Shown here: piece after piece, positions 1 to 6,569 of the stretch
Layout: every line of letters starts with the position of its first letter
Numbering within the stretch: position 1 is the first letter of the stretch
The notes under the pieces: model-generated
Told to the model about the DNA's origin: nothing
What the model saw: only the letters and a program-made list of their open reading frames with translations
Databases searched by the model: none
Source: Prevotella sp.
Lineage (GTDB): Bacteria > Bacteroidota > Bacteroidia > Bacteroidales > Bacteroidaceae
Direction of reading: 5' to 3'
Assembly: GCA_017524385.1 (NCBI GenBank)
Contig: JAFWSS010000171.1
Location: 1-38,241 of the forward strand
DNA length: 38,241 nucleotides
Program-made: the position numbers and the translations under genes

Positions 1-42
1 AAAATTGAGAATTGAAAATTGAGTCCACTTGAAAAAGTGGAC
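1..42. repeat. Heptamer repeat and tetraloop hairpin at left edge
   Basis: Bases 3-23 are three copies of a 7-bp unit of the form AATTGAR. They are followed directly by a perfect hairpin: GTCCACTT at 23-30, loop GAAA, AAGTGGAC at 35-42. The same heptamer follows the stop codons of ispD and rodA in this window, so this is probably the 3' flank of a plus-strand gene lying left of the window. The hairpin has no T-run after it on the plus strand; on the minus strand the heptamers supply a T-rich tail. A terminator role is possible but not shown. Confidence 0.45.
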
Positions 43-65
43 AGGGAGCAAAAGGGCGGTGCGCA

Positions 66-168
66 TCTCCCCTCCCCTCACAGGGGAGGGGTTGGGGTGG
101 GGTGAATAAGTCTTGAAAAACAACAAGTTACAGACCCCACCCCTGCCCCTCCCCTTGAGGGGAGGGGA
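66..168. repeat. Inverted pair of G/C-rich palindromic repeats
   Basis: Two copies of a ~35-bp sequence lie head to head at 66-103 and 134-167, separated by about 30 bp of A/T-rich DNA. Each copy contains its own small palindrome (CCCCTCCCC paired with GGGGAGGGG) followed by TTGGGGTGGGG or its near equivalent. The arrangement is that of a bacterial interspersed mosaic or REPIN-like element. No coding potential is seen. It lies in a gene-free stretch (1-333) downstream of the xylan operon. Confidence 0.7.
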
Positions 169-225
169 TAACTAACACCGATATTTGCTCAAACAGACAA
201 AAATCAGCGAAGCTAAAATTGGAAA

Positions 226-253
226 TTGGGCGACACTTTCGAGTGTCGCCCAA
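226..253. terminator. 12-bp stem-loop with TTCG tetraloop
   Basis: The arms TTGGGCGACACT (226-237) and AGTGTCGCCCAA (242-253) pair perfectly around the stable loop TTCG. It lies about 80 bp past the stop of the minus-strand GH43 gene. In the minus direction it is followed by a moderately T-rich stretch, which fits a terminator for the xylan operon. It could equally serve a plus-strand gene to the left. Between it and the GH43 stop (279-318) lies a low-complexity stretch that includes CCTAAAGTCCTTGAAGAC. Confidence 0.55.
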
Positions 254-333
254 CTCTATAAAAGCACTGAGGCTTAAGATCCCCTAAAGTCCTTGAAGAC
301 ATTAAAGACCTTGGAGACCATCAAACCAATTTT

Positions 334-1335
334 TCAATCTTCAACTTTCAGAGTGCTGATTTTCCCGTTCTCGTCGACCTCGAGAGGTGCGACCTTGAGG
401 CTGCGGAGCCACGTGGTGTCGTTGGAAGGCACGCAGTCGTGATGGAAGAGATACCACTTTCCCTTGTATTTCACAATGCTGTGGTGTGTTGTCCATCCCA
501 CGACGGGTTCGAGGATGACACCCTGATAGGTGAACGGTCCGTAGGGATTGTCGCCCACGGCATAGCAGAGGAGGTGTGTGTCGCCCGTGCTGTAGGAGAA
601 ATAATACTTCCCATTCATCTTGTGCATCCATGAAGCCTCGAAGAAGCGGTGCGGGTCGCTGGCCTTCAATGGCTTGCCATCCTCACCCAGGATGATGACT
701 GGTTTGGGTGCCTCGGCAAACTGCAGCACGTCGTCGCTCATCTTTGCCACGCGGGAGGGGATGGGGTCCTCGTCGCCCTCAGGCAACATGGTGGGGTTGA
801 ACTTCGCCTCCTCGCCCACGGAAGCCGCTGGCTTGAGTTTGTTGTCGCGATACCACTGGAGTTGTCCACCCCAGATGCCGCCGAAATAGACATAGATCTG
901 GCCATCGTCGTCCTTGAAGGCACAAGGGTCGATGCTGTAGGAACCGATGATGGGAGCCGGCTGTGGGATGAACGGTCCTTCGGGTTTGTCGGCCACGGCC
1001 ACGCCAAGGTGGAACACGCCGGTGTAGTCCTTTGCGGAGAAGATGAGATAGTATTTGCCATCCTTTTCCACCACATCGTTGTCCCACATCTGCTTTTCAG
1101 CCCAAGGCACCTGGTCGACGTCGAGGATGACGCCGTGGTCGGTCACCTCGCCTTCCATGATGTCGTCCATGGAGAGCACGTGATAGTCGCGCATCTGGAA
1201 ATGTCCTCCATCGTCGTCGAAGCATTCGCCGCTGTCCCAGTCATGGGAAGGATAGACGTAGAGTCTGTCGTTGAACACGTTGGCAGAGGGGTCTGCCATA
1301 TAATCTTTCGGGAAAAGATACCTTGCTTTTGCCAT
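334..1335 (-). CDS. Glycoside hydrolase family 43, probable cytoplasmic beta-xylosidase/arabinofuranosidase
   Basis: The 333-aa protein has the single-domain five-bladed propeller pattern of GH43. The catalytic triad can be placed: base D15 in MADPSA, pKa-modulating D136 in SIDPCAF, and acid E233 in FFEASWM. There is no signal peptide, so it should act in the cytoplasm on imported xylo-oligosaccharides, releasing xylose or arabinose. It is the last gene of a minus-strand operon, 8 bp after the GH10 gene, and its ATG follows closely. This matches the known pairing of GH10 XynA with GH43 XynB in Prevotella bryantii. The last codons (KVED-stop) are made of the heptamer-type repeat that also occurs after other genes here. 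The family is certain; whether xylosidase or arabinosidase activity dominates is inferred from context. Confidence 0.9.
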   Translation of the reverse strand: MAKARYLFPKDYMADPSANVFNDRLYVYPSHDWDSGECFDDDGGHFQMRDYHVLSMDDIMEGEVTDHGVILDVDQVPWAEKQMWDNDVVEKDGKYYLIFSAKDYTGVFHLGVAVADKPEGPFIPQPAPIIGSYSIDPCAFKDDDGQIYVYFGGIWGGQLQWYRDNKLKPAASVGEEAKFNPTMLPEGDEDPIPSRVAKMSDDVLQFAEAPKPVIILGEDGKPLKASDPHRFFEASWMHKMNGKYYFSYSTGDTHLLCYAVGDNPYGPFTYQGVILEPVVGWTTHHSIVKYKGKWYLFHHDCVPSNDTTWLRSLKVAPLEVDENGKISTLKVED

Positions 1336-1343
1336 AATAGTTT

Positions 1344-2447
1344 TTATTTAAAGAGTTTGATGATTTCGTTGACCACAGGTTTCGCCTGGTATTGGCGGTC
1401 GAAGAGCAACGGGTAGTTGGTGCGACCCTTGATGGGCCATCCGTTGAGCCATGAGCCACCGTCGCTGACACCCCACAGGTTGATGCGGCTGATTTGCTCA
1501 CGGTGCTTGTAGTAGATCTTGAACAGGTCCATCCACCGCTTATCCAATTCCTTGGCCTTGTCGGCAGGAAGTCCGTTCACATAAGGGTTGTATTTCTGTT
1601 GGAACTCGTAATTCTGCTCCACGCTGGCGCCGCCAAACCCTTGAGGGTTGGGAAGCACGTTCACATCCAGTTCGGTGATCATCACCTTCACGCCACAGGC
1701 AGCGAAGGCATCGATGGACTTCTCATACTCCTCAAGGTTGGGATAGTCCAAGCCGTTATGGCTCTGCATGCCTACGCCATCGATGCGCAAGCCCTTGGCT
1801 TTCAGATTCCTCACCAACCGGCAGACGGCATCGCGCTTGGCAGCCCCCGCCATGGAGTAGTCGTTGTAGTAAAGCTCGGCATCGGGGTCGGCTTCATGGG
1901 CTGCACGGAAAGCTATCTCGATGAATTCCTCACCCAGGAGGTTGAAAAACGGTGACTTGCGGAAAGACCCGTCGTCCTCGATGGCTTCGTTGACGACATC
2001 CCATCCATGCACCTGACCCTTGTAATGCCCCACGACGGTCTTGATGTGTTTGATCATGCGCTCGCGCAGCACCTCCTTCGAGGCGGGAGATGCGGCATAG
2101 CCATTGGTGAACATCCAGTCGGGTGCTTGCGAATGCCACACCAGGCAATGGCCGATGACCTTCAGGTGGTGTTGCTGGCAGTAGTTGACAAACTTGTCGG
2201 CCACGCGGAAGTCGAAGATGCCCTCGGCAGGCGCCAGCACCTCACTCTTCATACAGTTCTCCGCCACTGCGCAATTGAAATGTCGGTCGATGACGGCGTC
2301 GGCCTCTGGCACCTGCCCGTCGCTCTGCCATTGGTTGATGGCCGCGCCGATGAGGCAATACTTGCCCAGTGCGTCCTTCAAGCCCTGAGCCTGAGCGGAA
2401 AAGGCAGATACCAGCAGCAAAGCCGCTATGATGAAACGTCTTGTCAT
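1344..2447 (-). CDS. GH10 endo-1,4-beta-xylanase
   Basis: The 367-aa product starts with a signal peptide (residues 1-20, ending SAQA) and continues as one GH10 TIM barrel with no carbohydrate-binding module. Family landmarks are visible: HCLVWHSQAP (strand 3), acid/base E154 in WDVVNEAI, and nucleophile E259 in ITELDVN. The C-terminal NLWGVSDGGSWL contains the conserved aromatic region. It cleaves internal beta-1,4 links of xylan or larger xylo-oligosaccharides. There is no lipobox, so the protein is probably periplasmic or secreted. It lies 10 bp downstream of the transporter gene and 8 bp upstream of GH43, so the genes are surely co-transcribed. Confidence 0.94.
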   Translation of the reverse strand: MTRRFIIAALLLVSAFSAQAQGLKDALGKYCLIGAAINQWQSDGQVPEADAVIDRHFNCAVAENCMKSEVLAPAEGIFDFRVADKFVNYCQQHHLKVIGHCLVWHSQAPDWMFTNGYAASPASKEVLRERMIKHIKTVVGHYKGQVHGWDVVNEAIEDDGSFRKSPFFNLLGEEFIEIAFRAAHEADPDAELYYNDYSMAGAAKRDAVCRLVRNLKAKGLRIDGVGMQSHNGLDYPNLEEYEKSIDAFAACGVKVMITELDVNVLPNPQGFGGASVEQNYEFQQKYNPYVNGLPADKAKELDKRWMDLFKIYYKHREQISRINLWGVSDGGSWLNGWPIKGRTNYPLLFDRQYQAKPVVNEIIKLFK

Positions 2448-2457
2448 AGGCTACACA

Positions 2458-3867
2458 TTATTTCTCTTCCGCAGCGGCGCGCTCTTCAATCTTCCTATTG
2501 ATGTCATCAATCACATCATCAGTCAGCTCGTACTTGGAGATGATGAATATGGCCAAGCCCAAAAGAATGGCAGGGATGACACAAACAAGCCAAAGGATAC
2601 CCTCTTCTGCAAAAGGAGTCTGATCAATAACCTTGCTATTATAACCTACATAAGCCAAGACAGCAGGACCGACGATGCTTCCAAATGTCATACCAGCTTT
2701 GAAGAACAGTCCTGTCAAAGCATTAACAATACCGGAAATACGACGGCCAGTTGTGTACTCACCATAAGAAATCACCTCAGGAACCAATGCCCACATATAA
2801 CCAGTGGCCACAATCACGCCGGTGCTCTTGATAAACTGTGCCACATAAATCATCATCATACTCGGATGATCCATCTTGGAAATGAAATAGAGCATCGCCA
2901 TACCGATGATTGCGGCACCAAGGAAAATATAGAACATATTCTTCTTTCCTACCATACGCTTGAACCATGGGACAAGCGGCATGAATATGAAGGCAGGAAT
3001 TGAGCCAAGCGCCATAAAAATCGACAATTCTTGAGCCGAGCCATGAAGATTGCTGTTCATGAAATAGGCTCCAGCGGCATTACCGACAGACATCATCGCG
3101 AAAGCAGTAATGAAGAAGAATGCGAGAACTCGCAATGGACGGTTGCGGAGGAACTCCATCCAAAGGTCGCTAACCTTAACATTTTCCGTGGTTTTCGCAT
3201 CCATCACAACGCGTTCTTTGCATTGGGTGAAACAGAACACAAGGAGGCAGAAACCAACTATGGCATATATAGTCATAGTAGTGAACCATGCGGAAGGGTC
3301 TTTGGGAAGGCTGTCAGAAGGTGCTCCGGCTAACAAGGCGATGAACAACGGAAGGCCTGAGTTGACCGCCAAGCCACCCAAATTGGCCATGAACATACGC
3401 ACCGAAGTAAGTATGGTGATTTCGTCAGTATCGCGGGTAAGGGATGAATTCAATGCTCCGTATGGCACGTTGATAAACGTATAGAGCAACTGCATGGAAA
3501 TATAGGTGACATACGCATAAATCAGCGAAGGCGCAAAACCGTTGTAGAAGCACAAAATGGCAAATCCTGAAAGCGGGATGCCCACATAGAGCAGGTACGA
3601 ACGGTATTTTCCATAACGCGGGTTGCTTTTATCAATCAAAGCTCCCACGATGGGATCCCAAATAACATTTGCCACATTGCCCACAAGGAACATCAACGCC
3701 ACTGCAGATGCAGGAAGACCGTAGATGTCGGTATAAAAGAACAACAGGTAAGTACAAATTACCTGAAAAATCAGGTTCTGCGCCAAGTCTCCAGATCCAA
3801 AACCTATACGCTGTAACCAATTGAGTTTGTAGAAGCCTTTGGCTTCATTTACTTCTTTAATAGCCAT
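2458..3867 (-). CDS. GPH/MFS-family sugar:cation symporter, probable xylo-oligosaccharide importer
   Basis: The 469-aa polytopic protein has about twelve hydrophobic segments. Its N-terminus reads RIGFGSGDLAQNLIF, and a cytoplasmic loop contains DPIVGALIDKSNPRYGKYR, the signature of the glycoside-pentoside-hexuronide (MelB/XylP-like) family. It should import short xylan fragments across the inner membrane by cation symport. It sits between the SGNH esterase (22 bp) and the GH10 xylanase (10 bp), like the transporter gene of the P. bryantii xylan cluster. Its G+C, counted by eye on sample lines, is about 45-48 percent against about 57 percent for the esterase next to it. It may therefore have a different history from the rest of the operon. 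The substrate is inferred from neighbours only. Confidence 0.88.
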   Translation of the reverse strand: MAIKEVNEAKGFYKLNWLQRIGFGSGDLAQNLIFQVICTYLLFFYTDIYGLPASAVALMFLVGNVANVIWDPIVGALIDKSNPRYGKYRSYLLYVGIPLSGFAILCFYNGFAPSLIYAYVTYISMQLLYTFINVPYGALNSSLTRDTDEITILTSVRMFMANLGGLAVNSGLPLFIALLAGAPSDSLPKDPSAWFTTMTIYAIVGFCLLVFCFTQCKERVVMDAKTTENVKVSDLWMEFLRNRPLRVLAFFFITAFAMMSVGNAAGAYFMNSNLHGSAQELSIFMALGSIPAFIFMPLVPWFKRMVGKKNMFYIFLGAAIIGMAMLYFISKMDHPSMMMIYVAQFIKSTGVIVATGYMWALVPEVISYGEYTTGRRISGIVNALTGLFFKAGMTFGSIVGPAVLAYVGYNSKVIDQTPFAEEGILWLVCVIPAILLGLAIFIISKYELTDDVIDDINRKIEERAAAEEK

Positions 3868-3888
3868 AATAGTATCGTTTTAAGTTTT

Positions 3889-5082
3889 TTATTTTTTTAG
3901 TCTCAATATTTCTTTCGCCGCATATTTCCCCATCACCTCGTATCCTTTGGCATTGGGGTGCAGCCAGTCCTCCTGTAGTTCTTCCTTCAGTTGCGAGGGG
4001 TGTTCCGGGTCACGCATGGCCTCGTCGAAATCGATGTATCCGTCGGCCTCCTTGTTGGTGCGAATCCATTGGTTGACAGTCTGCCTTGCGGCCTCCTTGA
4101 AGAAGCTGTCGTCATAGAAGCTTTTGCCATAAGGGGTGATGGTGGCGAGATAGACTTTCAGTCCACGTGCGTGGGCCTTGCCTATCATCTCCTGGAAAGC
4201 CTCTATGAGTTGCTGGGCCATCTGCTCGCTGCGTCCCTTGCTGCCCCCGATGTCGTTGATGCCCTCGAAGATGACGACGGCAGTGACGCCGTTCTGTGCA
4301 AGGATGTCACGGTCGAAGCGCTTCAACGCCGGTTCGCTCAGTCCGCCTCTCACCACGCAGTTGCCGCCGATGCCGAGGTTGAGCATTGCATATTCCTTCC
4401 CACCCTGGGCAGCGAGTGCCGTGGCCATCTGGTCGGGCCATCGGTTCTGCTTGTTGGTGGTGGAGCCACGACCGTCGGTGATGGAGTTGCCGATGATGGC
4501 GATGCATTCCTGACCATTCCTCGGCACATCGATGGAGGCGATGCTATACCAGTGGTCCGCTTTCTCGGCGTTGGCGAAAGAAGTCTTCGGCTTCGCCTCG
4601 CCACTGATGATGTAAGACGTGGTGCGCGAGCCTCTGTGCGAGGTTGCGTTTTCGGGTGTCGCCCCGTAGTTGATGGTGACGGCCAACAGCTGCAACGCCT
4701 TGAGGGGATAGTTGCAGACATCGCTCACGGCGCATTCGCCCGGAGCGATGGTCACCGCCTTCTTCCCAGAGAAGGTGAGGTATCGGGCCGACTTCTTCAC
4801 GATGTCGCAGGAGTCGAGAGCATCGGCGATGAAGACCGACTTGATTTCCACGGGTTGCTTGCTGAACTCGTTTGACAGCCTCAACTTGAGGCATTCTCCA
4901 GCAATGGAAACACGTACGATTTCACGGAGCGAACGATTGGTGAGCGGTGCCTTGGGCATGTCGCTCTGACCAGTGAATTCTGCGGCAGCAGCCCAAGTAC
5001 CCACCCAGGCATCCTGCCCTTGGGCCATCGACATGGTGGTCCAAAAGAGGGAGACAATGGTAAATAGTGATTTGAATGACAT
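3889..5082 (-). CDS. Secreted SGNH/GDSL-family esterase, probable acetyl-xylan esterase
   Basis: The 397-aa protein has a signal peptide (about 1-20, SMAQ), a beta-rich N-terminal domain (about 25-185) and a C-terminal SGNH hydrolase domain. The four SGNH blocks are present: S200 in IIGNSITDG, G240-N241 in GIGGN, N275 in EGIND, and D371-H374 in DWLHPN. It likely removes acetyl or other ester groups from xylan so that the downstream GH10 enzyme can act. It is the first gene of the four-gene xylan operon, and a TAnnTTTG box lies just upstream. The SGNH family is certain; the acetyl-xylan substrate is inferred from operon context, and arylesterase-type activity is an alternative. Confidence 0.86.
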   Translation of the reverse strand: MSFKSLFTIVSLFWTTMSMAQGQDAWVGTWAAAAEFTGQSDMPKAPLTNRSLREIVRVSIAGECLKLRLSNEFSKQPVEIKSVFIADALDSCDIVKKSARYLTFSGKKAVTIAPGECAVSDVCNYPLKALQLLAVTINYGATPENATSHRGSRTTSYIISGEAKPKTSFANAEKADHWYSIASIDVPRNGQECIAIIGNSITDGRGSTTNKQNRWPDQMATALAAQGGKEYAMLNLGIGGNCVVRGGLSEPALKRFDRDILAQNGVTAVVIFEGINDIGGSKGRSEQMAQQLIEAFQEMIGKAHARGLKVYLATITPYGKSFYDDSFFKEAARQTVNQWIRTNKEADGYIDFDEAMRDPEHPSQLKEELQEDWLHPNAKGYEVMGKYAAKEILRLKK

Positions 5083-5102
5083 AGTTTGATAATTAGCAAC
5101 CG

Positions 5103-5110
5103 CAAAAATA
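5103..5110 (-). promoter_or_regulatory. Bacteroidota-type -7 box for the xylan operon
   Basis: The minus strand reads TATTTTTG, matching the TAnnTTTG consensus of Bacteroidota primary sigma promoters, 21 bp before the esterase ATG. No TTTG lies at the expected -33 spacing, so the core promoter may be weak and need an activator, as expected for a substrate-induced operon. The activation idea is inference. Confidence 0.5.
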
Positions 5111-5254
5111 CATTTTTTTTACCACAAAACCACCCTTATTCGTAACGTTTATTTTAGATGGTGTTGCATTTGCTGTGTTTTGCTGCTATTAGGATGACAA
5201 TATAAGCTTTCATAGGAATCCCATAGCCCCTAAATACCATAGAGACCATAGAAT

Positions 5255-5289
5255 CCCTATAGCCTGAAAGAGTAAAAAAGGCTATAGGG
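5255..5289 (-). terminator. Stem-loop downstream of the Ala/Glu-rich lipoprotein gene
   Basis: CCCTATAGCC (5255-5264) pairs perfectly with GGCTATAGGG (5280-5289) around a 15-base loop that is T-rich on the minus strand. It lies 22 bp past the lipoprotein stop and separates that operon from the xylan operon promoter. No T-run follows the stem, so intrinsic termination would be inefficient. The adjacent bases (about 5208-5250) are built of quasi-repeats such as CCATAG and ACCATAGA. Confidence 0.5.
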
Positions 5290-5310
5290 AAAGTCAAAGG
5301 AAGGCGGTAC

Positions 5311-5724
5311 CTATTTCGACCCTTTTACAGGAATATCGTCACGCACGCCCGGGTCGGCTCTCGAGCTTCTTGTTGGTGAGTGTGGTGCGGAATATGACGG
5401 CGCTGGCGCTTTATTCGGGCCAGGAGCAGCTTCCGCGGCTTCCTCCAGGTCAACAGGAGCAGCTTCCGCGGCATCAGTAGCAGCACTTTCAGTAGCATCA
5501 GTAACAGCACCTTCCACTGCTGCTTCTGATGCAGCACTTTCTGCGGCTTCAGGAGCAGCACTTTCCATTTCCGGAGCCGGACTTACTGCTTCCGTCTCTG
5601 GAATTGCCATGTCAGAATTAGTTTTCTTTTCCTCGGCACATCCCGACATCGAAATGACAAAGACGGCGACGACGACATACATCCATCCGCGTCTCAAAAT
5701 TTTCATCAGTTTTTCCATTTTCAT
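5311..5724 (-). CDS. Small Ala/Glu-rich repeat lipoprotein
   Basis: I recognise no family. The 137-aa product begins with charged residues, then a hydrophobic segment ending ISMSGC, a plausible lipobox, so it is probably a lipoprotein. The mature part is a low-complexity tract of about 50 residues rich in Ala, Glu, Ser and Thr, with recurring ESAA, EAAE and TDAA motifs, ending in a Pro/Ser/Lys-rich tail. At DNA level the tract repeats GAAAGTGCTGC-like units, so it could vary in length. I chose the ATG at 5724, preceded by AGAAGAG; a GTG two codons upstream is also possible. It follows the zinc-ribbon gene by about 33 bp and probably shares its transcript. The role is unknown; a flexible periplasmic tether or spacer is one possibility. 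Confidence 0.65.
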   Translation of the reverse strand: MKMEKLMKILRRGWMYVVVAVFVISMSGCAEEKKTNSDMAIPETEAVSPAPEMESAAPEAAESAASEAAVEGAVTDATESAATDAAEAAPVDLEEAAEAAPGPNKAPAPSYSAPHSPTRSSRADPGVRDDIPVKGSK

Positions 5725-5757
5725 ATTCACTCTTCTAATGTTGGATTAAACCTGCAT

Positions 5758-6477
5758 CTATTGCTCTGTAAGAAAGAAGGTGGTGGACCCACCATTGACA
5801 TTGACAAAATCACCTTTGTAGAGGTATCCACATTCTGCGATATCCATATACCCTATGAATCGTCCCTTCAACTTGCCTTGTGGAGTGAAGCTTTTGAGTA
5901 CAAGATGGCCTATGCCGTCTTTGTCGATTCGTGATGCGCTGGCATCAATTACGAGGTTGCTGAGGATGCGCTTGCCATCCATGACATAGGAAAGCGTGCC
6001 TGTTGTCCCCCTAAGCACCATCTTCACATTCTGTATGGTGCTGATTTCCCCTCCGAGAGAGGCATTGACACCCCCTTTGGGGGCCTCCATCTGAGCGGCG
6101 GCTTTCTCTTCCACCTGTTTACTTGAGGCGGTTTCAGCCTTGGGTGTATCTTCAGTTTTTTCTTCAGTTACCACCTTTTTTGTAACGACAGTGTCTGTTT
6201 TTGCTCCCGTCACCTCAGCCCGGTGTTCACCGCCAGCACTTTCCTCCTTATCAAAATCAAAAAGGATATAGGCCCCACATCCCAACAGTGCAATGGCCAA
6301 GCCTGCAATAAGGGCATACAGCCACTTTGGGGTTGGGGTTTTCTTTTCAACGAGCCTGGTAGCATCATTTCCTTGATACTGCGTCGCCTCATTCCCTACA
6401 GGATATCCGCATCGCGGGCAATTCGCAGCCTTGTCGGATATCATGTTCCCACATTCCTTGCATTTGACAAGTGCCAT
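5758..6477 (-). CDS. Zinc-ribbon single-pass membrane protein
   Basis: The 239-aa protein opens with a zinc ribbon (C6-x2-C9, C20-x2-C23, as KCKECG and CPRCGYP) followed by a single transmembrane helix at about 52-73. A Lys/Thr/Glu-rich linker (about 78-130) leads to a C-terminal domain of about 100 residues (NVKMVLRGTTG... to the end) that looks beta-rich. The topology would put the ribbon in the cytoplasm and the C-terminal domain in the periplasm. Similar N-terminal ribbon plus helix proteins are common in Bacteroidota with no assigned function. It is upstream of the Ala/Glu-rich lipoprotein and separated from the DUF3160 gene by a hairpin. Confidence 0.75.
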   Translation of the reverse strand: MALVKCKECGNMISDKAANCPRCGYPVGNEATQYQGNDATRLVEKKTPTPKWLYALIAGLAIALLGCGAYILFDFDKEESAGGEHRAEVTGAKTDTVVTKKVVTEEKTEDTPKAETASSKQVEEKAAAQMEAPKGGVNASLGGEISTIQNVKMVLRGTTGTLSYVMDGKRILSNLVIDASASRIDKDGIGHLVLKSFTPQGKLKGRFIGYMDIAECGYLYKGDFVNVNGGSTTFFLTEQ

Positions 6478-6529
6478 GATATGAATATTGGGTTTTCAAT
6501 AGATTATCATATTCCATTGTGCGCATATG

Positions 6530-6551
6530 GAGACGGGAAGAATCCCGTCTC
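6530..6551. repeat. Palindromic GAGACGGGA hairpin
   Basis: GAGACGGGA (6530-6538), loop AGAA, TCCCGTCTC (6543-6551) form a perfect 9-bp stem, followed by TACA. It lies 18 bp past the DUF3160 stop and before the zinc-ribbon gene. Short palindromes containing GTAGAGACG occur as dispersed repeats in many bacteria, so this may be a dispersed repeat that also acts as a transcript-end hairpin. Confidence 0.5.
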
Positions 6552-6569
6552 TACAATGCACATGGTGTA

